This document shows, one piece after another, positions 41,243 through 49,300 of a stretch of 64,000 nt of DNA. The DNA is from Mycolicibacterium lacusdiani (GTDB lineage Bacteria > Actinomycetota > Actinomycetes > Mycobacteriales > Mycobacteriaceae): assembly GCF_021916785.1 (NCBI RefSeq), contig NZ_JAKCFC010000002.1, positions 62,001 through 126,000 on the forward strand, written 5' to 3'. A program made the position numbers and the translations under genes. Under the pieces are notes generated by a model. The model did no database searches. It was not told where the DNA came from and saw nothing but the letters and a program-made list of their open reading frames with translations. How positions within the stretch are numbered: the stretch's first letter is position 1; each line of letters starts with the position of its first letter.

Positions 41243-42828
41243 GTGTCCATGTCGCGGGCGACGAGGATGCCCCCACCTCCGGAGCCCCTACGTACGAGGT
41301 CCCCACCCACGAGATTTTGGTCATCGGAGCTGGATTCTCCGGGATCGGGGTGGGCATCAAGCTGCTCAAGGAAGGTTTCTCAGATTTCCTCATCGTTGAT
41401 GAGGCCCAAGGGGTGGGTGGAACGTGGTACTGGAATACCTACCCTGGGATTGCAGTAGACATCCCGTCATATAGTTACCAGTTTTCTTTTGAGAAACGCC
41501 CGTCGTGGTCACGCACCTATGCGCCGGGGGTCGAACTGAAGAACTACGCGAAGCATTGCGTGGAAAAGTATGGCCTTGCGTCGCGCATTCGCTTCGGAGT
41601 CACGGTTGTGAGGGCTGAGTTCGACGAGGAATCGACACTATGGCGTCTGTATACCTCGGCGGACGAGGAACTGACAGCTAGGTTCGTCATCAATGCCTCC
41701 GGGGTTCTCACCCGACCAAAGTCACCGGATATACCGGGTGTTGGAGACTTCGGCGGGGTCACGATGCACACGTCGCGTTGGGACCATCAGCAAACTCTCA
41801 CCGGAAAGAGAGTCGCCGTCATCGGAACGGGCGCCTCGGCGGTGCAACTGATCCCCTCGATAGCCAAGGGCGTCGAAAGACTCACCGTCTTCCAACGCAC
41901 ACCGATATGGTGCCTGCCGAAACTCGACTTCGCGGTGCCCAGCGCGCTGAGTGCCCTCCTCAGGCTCGCACCTGGGGCGCAGATCGCCGCGCGGGGAGCC
42001 AGCCAGGCGTTTGTCGAACTCACCTTCCCCGTTGCAGCGCACTTCCATACCGCCATACCGCTCTCGTCGGCGATTGAGCGCGTAGCGATCAGCTATATGC
42101 GTCGGCAAGTCACCGACCCGGTCGTTCGGGAGAAGCTGACACCCCGCTACGCGCTGGGCTGCAAGCGACCAAGCTTCCACAACGAGTATCTGAAGACATT
42201 CAACCGCGACAACGTTCATCTCGAAACCAACCCAATTACCCGGGTGGATGAAACCGCGGTGATTACGGCGGATGGCGGACGACACGAGATCGATGTGCTC
42301 GTGCTGGCAACGGGATTCAAGGTCATGGAATCGGACAGCATGCCGACCTACTCGCTGGCAGGTGTAGGTGGCAGAGACCAGGCTCAGTGGTGGGACGAGA
42401 ACCGCCTGCAGGCGTATGAGGGCGTCAGCGTGCCGGGATTTCCGAACCACTTCTCAGTGTTTGGCCCGTATGGGTACAACGGGTCTTCCTACTTTGCACT
42501 CATCGAGGCACAGGCAGGTCACATTCTTCGTTGCCTCCGGCATGCCCGGGCGGCCGATTCGAACTACGTCGAGGTACGTGAGGAGGCGAATCGACGCTTC
42601 TTTGCGGAGATGCTGGCACGGCGGCATACGCAAGTCTTCTGGCAGGACAGCTGTGCGGGCGCGAACAGCTACTACTTCGACAAGCATGGGGACGTGCCAC
42701 TCCGTCCGACGACGACGGTCGAAACGGTCTGGCGCAGTCGACGATTCGACCTGGCGGACTACCGTTTCGAACGGCGACCGGCGAAAACGGCGGACGCTGC
42801 GCCACAAGAGGTGGACACTGCCGGATGA
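41239..42828 (+). CDS. Baeyer-Villiger-type flavin monooxygenase 2
   Basis: A 529-residue enzyme from TTG 41239, overlapping the stop before it by four bases. Motifs are IGAGFSGIGVG near residue 29, the fingerprint FGGVTMHTSRW at 171-181, and VIGTGASAVQL near 196. The protein differs strongly from its neighbours outside these motifs, so the three genes are old paralogues or separate acquisitions rather than a recent duplication. A truncated hydrolase gene overlaps its stop (ATGA). Confidence 0.92.
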   Translation: MSVHVAGDEDAPTSGAPTYEVPTHEILVIGAGFSGIGVGIKLLKEGFSDFLIVDEAQGVGGTWYWNTYPGIAVDIPSYSYQFSFEKRPSWSRTYAPGVELKNYAKHCVEKYGLASRIRFGVTVVRAEFDEESTLWRLYTSADEELTARFVINASGVLTRPKSPDIPGVGDFGGVTMHTSRWDHQQTLTGKRVAVIGTGASAVQLIPSIAKGVERLTVFQRTPIWCLPKLDFAVPSALSALLRLAPGAQIAARGASQAFVELTFPVAAHFHTAIPLSSAIERVAISYMRRQVTDPVVREKLTPRYALGCKRPSFHNEYLKTFNRDNVHLETNPITRVDETAVITADGGRHEIDVLVLATGFKVMESDSMPTYSLAGVGGRDQAQWWDENRLQAYEGVSVPGFPNHFSVFGPYGYNGSSYFALIEAQAGHILRCLRHARAADSNYVEVREEANRRFFAEMLARRHTQVFWQDSCAGANSYYFDKHGDVPLRPTTTVETVWRSRRFDLADYRFERRPAKTADAAPQEVDTAG

Positions 42829-43082
42829 CTCCACCTGCCAAGACGAATCCGATCATGGCGAGCCACTTGGTCGCGGCGACGGTGCGTCGCGGCGTCCGGC
42901 CGCTCACGCAAGTGATTCCCGCCGACTTGCATGGCCTGGCGGTCAGGGACTGCGTACTACGGGGAGTACTCGTGGTGCCCCGGTCCGAGGGCGGAACCAG
43001 TGTCGAGAAGTTGGACACCCCTTTCGCTGGAAGGCCCTCGGGCGCGGTGGCGAGTTCTTGCGACCGCGGCCACCGTGGTTGA
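42825..43082 (+). pseudogene. Truncated alpha/beta-hydrolase N-terminus
   Basis: ATG 42825 overlaps the preceding stop (ATGA). It encodes 85 residues whose first 60 (MASHLVAATVRRGVRPLTQV, then IPADLHGLAV and VVPRSEGGTSVEKLDTPF) resemble the lead-in of mycobacterial LipH-type alpha/beta hydrolases. No oxyanion HGG or nucleophile elbow follows: the sequence degenerates into Arg/Gly-rich text and stops. An esterase would fit a Baeyer-Villiger operon, which suggests a lost gene. The family call is tentative. Confidence 0.45.
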
Positions 43083-43143
43083 CAGCGTCTCAACGCACGG
43101 CTTCGCCCCTCGGCGCCCCAGCAAGAAGGGTGATGAGCTAACG

Positions 43144-44721
43144 ATGAAAACCATTGAACTCGAACATAACCAGGCGAATTCCCAAGGGAACCCGTCTATC
43201 GTCATCATCGGCGCCGGCTTCGCGGGAATTACCCTGGCACTCCGCCTCAAACGCGCTGGATTCGACAGCGTCCTCATTGTCGAAAAGGGCGATGGTGTCG
43301 GGGGAGTCTGGCGCGAGAACACCTATCCGGGTGCCGCCTGTGATGTCCCGTCGCAGTTGTACTCAATCTCGTCGGCGCCAAATCCCACGTGGGGTCGGCG
43401 TTACGCAGAACAGCCCGACATCCTCGCCTACCTTCGCCGCGTCGTCGACGAAAGCGGATTGCCACCCCTCCTTCGGACGCAAACCGAAATCTCCAAGGCA
43501 ACCTTCGATGAGCGCTCGAACACATGGCGTCTGACCACGACTACCAACCAGGAGTTGGAGTGTGACGTGGTGATTTCGGCCGTGGGCCAGCTGTCCCGCC
43601 CTTCGGTTCCGAACATTGCTGGAATATCGCGGTTCGCTGGCCCGTCTTTTCATTCCGCCGATTGGGACCACGATCTGAATCTAAGCGGTAAGAGGGTTGC
43701 GGTCGTTGGCACTGGCGCAAGTGCGGTGCAGTTCGTCCCGGTGGTGGCTGAATGCGCTGAGCACTTGGATGTCTTCCAACGGTCAGCCCCGTGGGTGCTG
43801 CCCAAAATCGATCGCCAGTACGGTGAGCGGCATCACCAGCTGCTGCGCAGGTTACCCATCCTGCGACTCGGTGAGCGCCTGATGATTTGGACGATATTCG
43901 AGTTCTTGGCGTTGGCGCTCGTGGATGCAAAGCCAGTAGCACGCGCCCTCGGCGCCGTCGCCCTCGGGCACCTCGGTCGCCAGGTGCGCGATGCCAACCT
44001 GCGTTCCCAGCTCACACCTGACTATGCTCCCGGATGCAAGAGAATTCTTTTCTCTAGCGACTACTATCCTGCACTCGGGCGTCCCAACGTTTCACTAGTG
44101 ACTGAAGATATCGAGGCAGTAGAAGCTGGGGGAATTCGCACGGTTGACGGCGGCTTCCATGCCGCCGACGTCGTCATCTACGGCACCGGCTTCACTGCCA
44201 CAGAGTTTCTTTCGCCTATGGAGGTCCACGGCCGCGCGGACCGGAAGCTGTCCGAAGTCTGGGCAGATGGTGCGCACGCCTATTACGGCTTGTCGGTACC
44301 AGATTTCCCGAATTTCTTCATGATGTATGGGCCCAATACGAACGTGGGATCAGGGTCGATCGTCTATATGCTCGAGTCGCAAGCCCGACACATAGTCAGG
44401 TTGATGAAGGTTCTCCGGGCCCACCCGGGCACTGCTGTCGAAGTGCGTGCCACCGCGGAGTGGCGCTTCAATCAACTGTTGAGTCGCCGCCTGGACAAAT
44501 CCGTATGGACTCTGTGCTCTAGCTGGTATCGCTCGGCGCGTGGTTCGATATCCACTAACTGGCCCAGCCCCACCTTTCTCTATCGCGTTCGTACAAGGCG
44601 GCCGCGACGGAATGCATACGTCCTTTCGAATGCAGTGGCTACGAACTCGTCGAGCGGTCGGACGCCCGAGCCGGCCCATACCGGTTCGACCGTTTCAAGC
44701 GGCACCGACAGCGCCGACTGA
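43144..44721 (+). CDS. Baeyer-Villiger-type flavin monooxygenase 3
   Basis: A 525-residue enzyme from ATG 43144, with GAAGGGTGATGAG upstream; a longer in-frame extension lacks homology. Motifs are IIGAGFAGITLAL (21-33), the fingerprint FAGPSFHSADW (164-174) and VVGTGASAVQFVP (about 189). The end (KSVWTLCSSWYRSARG) fits the flavin monooxygenase family. It is the third tandem copy, separated from the second by the truncated hydrolase. Confidence 0.92.
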   Translation: MKTIELEHNQANSQGNPSIVIIGAGFAGITLALRLKRAGFDSVLIVEKGDGVGGVWRENTYPGAACDVPSQLYSISSAPNPTWGRRYAEQPDILAYLRRVVDESGLPPLLRTQTEISKATFDERSNTWRLTTTTNQELECDVVISAVGQLSRPSVPNIAGISRFAGPSFHSADWDHDLNLSGKRVAVVGTGASAVQFVPVVAECAEHLDVFQRSAPWVLPKIDRQYGERHHQLLRRLPILRLGERLMIWTIFEFLALALVDAKPVARALGAVALGHLGRQVRDANLRSQLTPDYAPGCKRILFSSDYYPALGRPNVSLVTEDIEAVEAGGIRTVDGGFHAADVVIYGTGFTATEFLSPMEVHGRADRKLSEVWADGAHAYYGLSVPDFPNFFMMYGPNTNVGSGSIVYMLESQARHIVRLMKVLRAHPGTAVEVRATAEWRFNQLLSRRLDKSVWTLCSSWYRSARGSISTNWPSPTFLYRVRTRRPRRNAYVLSNAVATNSSSGRTPEPAHTGSTVSSGTDSAD

Positions 44722-44948
44722 TGGCGGTCTCGTGTGGCACGCTCAAAGCGGCAGTTGGGTGGACGTATTGTCGACCCACACTGTCGATCGAGTCGGCCTT
44801 TGGCAGATGCTGCCTCTTTGCGTTTACCGCCGCCAACGAGATTCCCGGGGGGAACCGATGACAAGGGCGCCCATCGAGATCGCGACTATGCCTTGGGCGG
44901 GCTGACATCGGTGCTGTTTGCGCCCGCACAGGGGGAGGAGTGTGCCCC
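44722..44948. other. Intergenic stretch with strong Shine-Dalgarno
   Basis: No gene is supported until a GGGGGAGGAG sequence (44931-44940) in front of ATG 44949. Confidence 0.4.
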
Positions 44949-45245
44949 ATGAGAACTGAGTCGACAATGGCCGATATCGAGGTCGCCGCGGCGGAAGCCC
45001 TGAAATCGCAACGGCTCCCGCGGACGGCTAACGCGCTCGGTGGGGGGATACGGCCTTACCCTTCCCGATCGACGGCTCGCCCTTTACGTCGCTGCGCGGT
45101 GAGGTCTAGAACCCCTAGACGGGTTGGGCCAGACCGGGCGTCAACGGACATCGGCGTGTCGGCGACATTGACACTAGTCCGATGTGCGTCGGGAACCCCT
45201 CACGAACTTGTGCAAACCATAGTCGGCAAGCCGACGTCGACCTGA
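44949..45245 (+). CDS. Hypothetical 98-codon frame, probably a frameshifted remnant
   Basis: ATG 44949 stands eight bases behind GGGGGAGGAG, one of the best ribosome-binding sites in the window. The first ~30 residues (MADIEVAAAEALKSQRLPRT) look like protein, then the frame becomes Arg/Pro-rich. At a run of six G near 45045, a one-base shift would instead read TALPFPIDGSPFTSLRGEV and stop. So this is either a short protein or a gene broken at the G run. It ends 14 bases before the SDR start. Family unknown. Confidence 0.3.
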   Translation: MRTESTMADIEVAAAEALKSQRLPRTANALGGGIRPYPSRSTARPLRRCAVRSRTPRRVGPDRASTDIGVSATLTLVRCASGTPHELVQTIVGKPTST

Positions 45246-45258
45246 GGAAGGGATTGAC

Positions 45259-46059
45259 ATGCCAGCGCCATCAATAGCGGTCGTCACCGGGGCAGGTCGA
45301 GGGATTGGTTTGGAGATTGCGAGACAACTTTCCGGTACCGGTCACAGGGTGTTGCTCACGGACGTCGACGGCGATGCAGCAGAGCGTGCTGCAGCCCAAG
45401 TGGGCGGTGGCGCCTGGAGTACCAGACAAGACGTACGAGACCCGTCGGGCCATCGTGATGTCGCTGCGCAGGCTTCGGCCGCGGGCCGTCTGGCCGTATG
45501 GGTAAACAACGCTGGGGTTTTGATCGCGGGTAACAGCTGGAGCCACACCGATGGCGAGATTGCGTCGATTCTTGATGTCAACGTACGCGGCGTTGTCGCC
45601 GGCTCACACGCCGCAGTCGCCGCTATGGGCGCAGGTGGAGGTGCGATCCTCAACATCGCGTCGCTCTCCGCTCTGGCACCTGTCCCGGGGCTCGCTATGT
45701 ACGCAGCGAGCAAAGCTGCCGTATTGTCGTTCACCACCTCTTTGCAGGGCGACCTTCACCATGCGGGTTTGCCAATCCGCGCCCGTGCACTGTGCCCTGA
45801 CGTGGTAAGTACAAAGATGGTCACCGACCGAGTTGCCGACCCTGGAGCGGCGCTTTTGTTCGCCGGCGCCAGTCCCTTGGATGCTGCAGACGTCGCCCGC
45901 GCAGGACTCGAGCTGCTGGGAAGCCGCCAAGTATTTCGGGTAGTTCCGCGGTGGCGTGGCGTCGTTGCCCGCGCCGGCGATGCCGCACCGTCGCTTGGCT
46001 TGAATGCTTTCGCGTTGATGCGTGGCGTCGGTGAGCGGCGCCAACGCGGACATCGTTGA
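45259..46059 (+). CDS. Short-chain dehydrogenase/reductase
   Basis: A 266-residue classical SDR. It has TGAGRGIG (10-17) for NAD(P) binding, NNAG (83-86) and the active-site set Ser135 and Tyr148-x3-Lys152 (YAASK). Asp35 at the end of beta-2 suggests NAD preference. It lies behind the monooxygenases and could supply the ketone by oxidising an alcohol, as in known Baeyer-Villiger operons. It is convergent with the TetR ending at 46084. Confidence 0.88.
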   Translation: MPAPSIAVVTGAGRGIGLEIARQLSGTGHRVLLTDVDGDAAERAAAQVGGGAWSTRQDVRDPSGHRDVAAQASAAGRLAVWVNNAGVLIAGNSWSHTDGEIASILDVNVRGVVAGSHAAVAAMGAGGGAILNIASLSALAPVPGLAMYAASKAAVLSFTTSLQGDLHHAGLPIRARALCPDVVSTKMVTDRVADPGAALLFAGASPLDAADVARAGLELLGSRQVFRVVPRWRGVVARAGDAAPSLGLNAFALMRGVGERRQRGHR

Positions 46060-46083
46060 CGGCTGCGTCGAAGACCCGATGGT

Positions 46084-46800
46084 TCAGCGCGGGGAGGCGG
46101 GGGTTGTACTCGATGAGACCGTGGGGTCGTTCAGGGGGGATTGGGGATCAAGCTGGATTCCCAGTTCGCGCAGCCTGTCGTCGATGATCAGCCACGTTTG
46201 CCGTGTCAACCGAACGACGAGTTCTTCACGGGTGGAGTCTCGGTGGTCCAGCCACCACAGGACTGATGCGTCGATCAGGCCCATGATGGCGGCGACGTTC
46301 CGGTCTGCCGCGGCGGAGTCTTCGCCGTACCGGGGAAAGTAACGCGCGCCCGCCAGGGCGAGTTCAGATGCGAACGCACTGCTACCGGGCGCGGATTTCT
46401 CGGTGCTTCGCCGGTAGTGTCGGTTCACGAGGAACCGATAGAGGTTGGGGTTTTCGTCAGCCCACACAACGTGCTGAGTGACCGGCGCGCGAATCACGTC
46501 TAGCGGTGATCCCCGCACTCCCAGAGTTAGACGAATCTTGGCAGTGAGTTCGCGGTGGACGTAACGAGCCACGGCCAGATCGAGTTCTTCCTTACTGGCG
46601 AAATGGCGGTAAAAGTGCGTTCGGCCCAAACCCGCCTTGTCCGCGATTTGGCCCGTGAGTGCGTGGGGCCCGTTCTCTTCGATCGCGCTGAGCGCCGCTT
46701 TGATGATCTGTTCACGACGCAGATCACGACCCGGCAATCTACTGGTTGCGCGACGGACCGCTGTGGTGTCCACCCAGTGCTTCCGCTCCACGATGCCCAC
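46084..46800 (-). CDS. TetR/AcrR family transcriptional regulator
   Basis: A 238-residue TetR protein from GTG 46800; longer in-frame versions would run over the operator region and the divergent gene. The helix-turn-helix is RREQIIKAALSAIEENG, then IADKAGLGRTHFYRHFASKEE. It is divergent from the acyl-CoA dehydrogenase at 46939 and faces two palindromes (46829-46876) that are its likely binding sites. It is probably the local repressor of this dehydrogenase and perhaps of the SDR side. Confidence 0.85.
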   Translation of the reverse strand: MGIVERKHWVDTTAVRRATSRLPGRDLRREQIIKAALSAIEENGPHALTGQIADKAGLGRTHFYRHFASKEELDLAVARYVHRELTAKIRLTLGVRGSPLDVIRAPVTQHVVWADENPNLYRFLVNRHYRRSTEKSAPGSSAFASELALAGARYFPRYGEDSAAADRNVAAIMGLIDASVLWWLDHRDSTREELVVRLTRQTWLIIDDRLRELGIQLDPQSPLNDPTVSSSTTPASPR

Positions 46801-46828
46801 CGTAACGCCCACCGTGCGCTGGAAAGTT

Positions 46829-46876
46829 CTGGGTACGGGTTGTACCCAGGACCGGGTTCGTGGTACACCATGTACC
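46829..46876 (+). promoter_or_regulatory. Two palindromic operators in front of the acyl-CoA dehydrogenase
   Basis: CTGGGTAC (46829) and GTACCCAG (46842) form perfect 8-base arms with a five-base spacer. GGTACA (46862) and TGTACC (46871) form a second palindrome with a three-base spacer. Both share a GGTAC core, as expected for two sites of one TetR dimer family. Confidence 0.78.
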
Positions 46877-46938
46877 CGTTGCGCCTCGCGAAACCATTTA
46901 GGGATCGGCGCGCAAACAGACACAGTGAGGACACTCGA

Positions 46939-48084
46939 ATGGCCGCCAATCGCTCTAGCTGGATGGATGATGACCTCGATGCACTGCGCGACTTGGCGCG
47001 CACGTTCTGCGAGAAGGAGGTTGCGCCGCACAGCGACCGCTTCATCGAGCAGCACCACGTGGATCGAGATCTGTGGACTCGAGCGGGCGACCTAGGGTTG
47101 CTATGCATGTCGATCCCCGAGCAGTACGGCGGAGGTGGGGGAACGTTCGCTCACGAGGCGGTCCTGATCGAGGAGCAGGCCCGCATCGGCGATTCGGCTT
47201 GGGGCGCGCCGCTTCATAGCGGAATCGTCGCCCACTATCTGCTCGAGTACGGCACCGATTCGCAGAAGGAGCGCTTCCTTCCACGACTGGCGACCGGCGA
47301 GATGGTCGGTGCGATCGCGATGACGGAGCCAGGCACGGGATCAGATCTTCAGTCGGTCACCACCAAGGCAGTACGCGTCGGGGACGAGTACGTCATCAAC
47401 GGTTCGAAAACCTTCATCACCAACGGCGCTCAGGCTGACTTGATCATCGTCGTCGCCAAGACCGACTCGACTGCCGGAGCGAACGGCATCTCTTTGATGT
47501 TGGTCGAAGGCGATCGGCCGGGCTTTCGGCGAGGTCGGGTGTTGGACAAGGTCGGTCAGCGAGGCCAGGACACCTCCGAACTCTATTTCGAAGATGTGCA
47601 CATTCCCGTTGAGAATCTGCTCGGTACGACTGAGGGCCAGGGTTTCATCCAGTTGATGCAGCAACTGCCTCAAGAGCGATTGATCCTCGCACTCGGCGCA
47701 GTGGCGGTGCTGGAAGCAGCGCTCGAGTTCACGGTGGAGTACACCAAGGATCGGCACGCTTTCGGCAAGCCAGTCTTCGCCTTCCAAAACACCAAGTTCA
47801 AACTTGCCGAGGTCGCAACCGATGCCCACATCAGCCGTGTCTTCATCGACGACTGCGTCGTCCGCCACCTGCGTGGTGAACTCGACATTCCCACTGTCGC
47901 AATGGCGAAGTGGTGGACTACTGAGCGCGCGATGGTGGCCCTCGATGACTGCTTGCAACTACACGGCGGGTACGGCTACATGACCGAGTATCCCATCGGC
48001 AGGATGTGGGCCGATGCGCGCGTTCAGAAAATCTACGGTGGGACGAACGAGATCATGAAGGAAATCATTGCTCGCTCGCTCTAG
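46939..48084 (+). CDS. Acyl-CoA dehydrogenase
   Basis: A 381-residue flavoprotein from ATG 46939, the first start after the operators; a longer open frame upstream crosses the promoter. Features are IAMTEPGTGSDLQSVTT (about 125), NGSKTFITNGAQADL and the C-terminal QLHGGYGYMTEYPIGRMWADARV followed by GGTNEIMKEIIARS. It belongs to the long-/medium-chain type with the MTEYP loop. It is controlled by the divergent TetR at 46800 and probably handles an acid set free after monooxygenase and esterase steps. Confidence 0.9.
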   Translation: MAANRSSWMDDDLDALRDLARTFCEKEVAPHSDRFIEQHHVDRDLWTRAGDLGLLCMSIPEQYGGGGGTFAHEAVLIEEQARIGDSAWGAPLHSGIVAHYLLEYGTDSQKERFLPRLATGEMVGAIAMTEPGTGSDLQSVTTKAVRVGDEYVINGSKTFITNGAQADLIIVVAKTDSTAGANGISLMLVEGDRPGFRRGRVLDKVGQRGQDTSELYFEDVHIPVENLLGTTEGQGFIQLMQQLPQERLILALGAVAVLEAALEFTVEYTKDRHAFGKPVFAFQNTKFKLAEVATDAHISRVFIDDCVVRHLRGELDIPTVAMAKWWTTERAMVALDDCLQLHGGYGYMTEYPIGRMWADARVQKIYGGTNEIMKEIIARSL

Positions 48085-48231
48085 ATCGAATTGCACATCC
48101 GGGATTGGTCTCGAAAGTTCGTCGTAGCAGGCCGGCGTTGGCGGATGAAGATGGTGTGGGTACGGCCGATCAAATGGATAGCCGCCGAGTTCGCTTGCAG
48201 TCGAGTCGTCTTCGTGTGCCCGAGAATGCCC

Positions 48232-48894
48232 CTAGTGCTGTGGCTTGCCGGGACGGGGACTCGATGGTTCAGCGGTCACGGCGCCCGTCTGGTAACTCGA
48301 CGCGGGGACGCCAAGCACGGCATGCCCCATCGCCAGGAGAAGTGCAGAGGTCTGCTCGGGAGCCAAACCAGTGCCGCGGTAGTGCAAGATCGATTGAATG
48401 GCGCCGATCGCCCCATGGACCATCGCCCGGAGTTCGATCTCGTCGACCGCGGGCCGCAACTCCCCGACGAGGTGCACCCACTCTTCTAGATAGTGCCGCT
48501 GTTTCCGGCGCAATCGGCTCTGATGCTGATCCGGCAAGTTGTGCACTTCGCGGTAATACACCATCGCCAACTCGCGTTGATCCATTACCAAGGCGACTTG
48601 GTCGGACACCAGCATGGTTAACGCCTCCGCCTCGTCGCGCGATTGCTCTACGATCGCAGTGGCACGCTTCAGGAGGTTGTCCACCACTCTCTCGAAGAGT
48701 GCCGCCAGAAGGTCGCTCTTACTGTTGAAATGGCGATAGATGGCCGGGCCAACAACGCCTGATGCAACTCCGATGTCGGCCATGGAAACAGCGTGATAGC
48801 CCCGCTCGGCAATCAACTCCGCCGCGGAGGCGAGGATCCGCTCCCGACGCTCGCCGCGGACCCGAGTACGTCCGGCAACGACCGCGTTGTTCAC
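48232..48894 (-). CDS. TetR/AcrR family transcriptional regulator
   Basis: A 220-residue regulator with GERRERILASAAELIAERG, then MADIGVASGVVGPAIYRHF as helix-turn-helix. A GAACGTTAAC palindrome-like motif (48965-48974) lies about 70 bases upstream of its start. Related ACGTTA motifs precede the carboxylase and enoyl-CoA hydratase operons, so it is the best local candidate for regulator of the whole carboxylation pathway (compare LiuR/AtuR functions). It is convergent with the dehydrogenase at 48084. Confidence 0.85.
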   Translation of the reverse strand: MNNAVVAGRTRVRGERRERILASAAELIAERGYHAVSMADIGVASGVVGPAIYRHFNSKSDLLAALFERVVDNLLKRATAIVEQSRDEAEALTMLVSDQVALVMDQRELAMVYYREVHNLPDQHQSRLRRKQRHYLEEWVHLVGELRPAVDEIELRAMVHGAIGAIQSILHYRGTGLAPEQTSALLLAMGHAVLGVPASSYQTGAVTAEPSSPRPGKPQH

Positions 48895-49300
48895 CGCTAC
48901 CTTCCTTGTTCCTTCGTTCGCGACGCGTGCTCGCGCAGCACTGTAGACCCAGGAATCACAATACGAACGTTAACACTTGCTCACAATGCGGGGTCGAACT
49001 CGTAGGTGCCGACGGCAGGCCGCCCAGCTTCCCGCACGTGTGAACCCGAAATCCACGGGCGGTACCCGACTCATCGGGCAAATGCGACATCCCCGCAGAG
49101 GAGGGTGCGCCGTATTCGTCGCACAGTTCGGCGAAATCTGGTCAATGCCTCCATACCGTCTGGTGGACGCTGTGGCATCCGGTCGTCCTCACCATATGGC
49201 CGCGACAAGGCTCTGGTGCAGGTGCTAAGTCAAGCGGCGAACGGGGAGCGGCGACTACGCGCCGACCGCGTGGCCGGCGGGCCGCACCGGATCGGCCCTG
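48895..49300. other. Gene-free stretch upstream of the TetR
   Basis: Apart from the GAACGTTAAC motif at 48965, no gene, RNA or repeat is supported. It separates the TetR promoter from the end of the AtuA operon. Confidence 0.4.
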
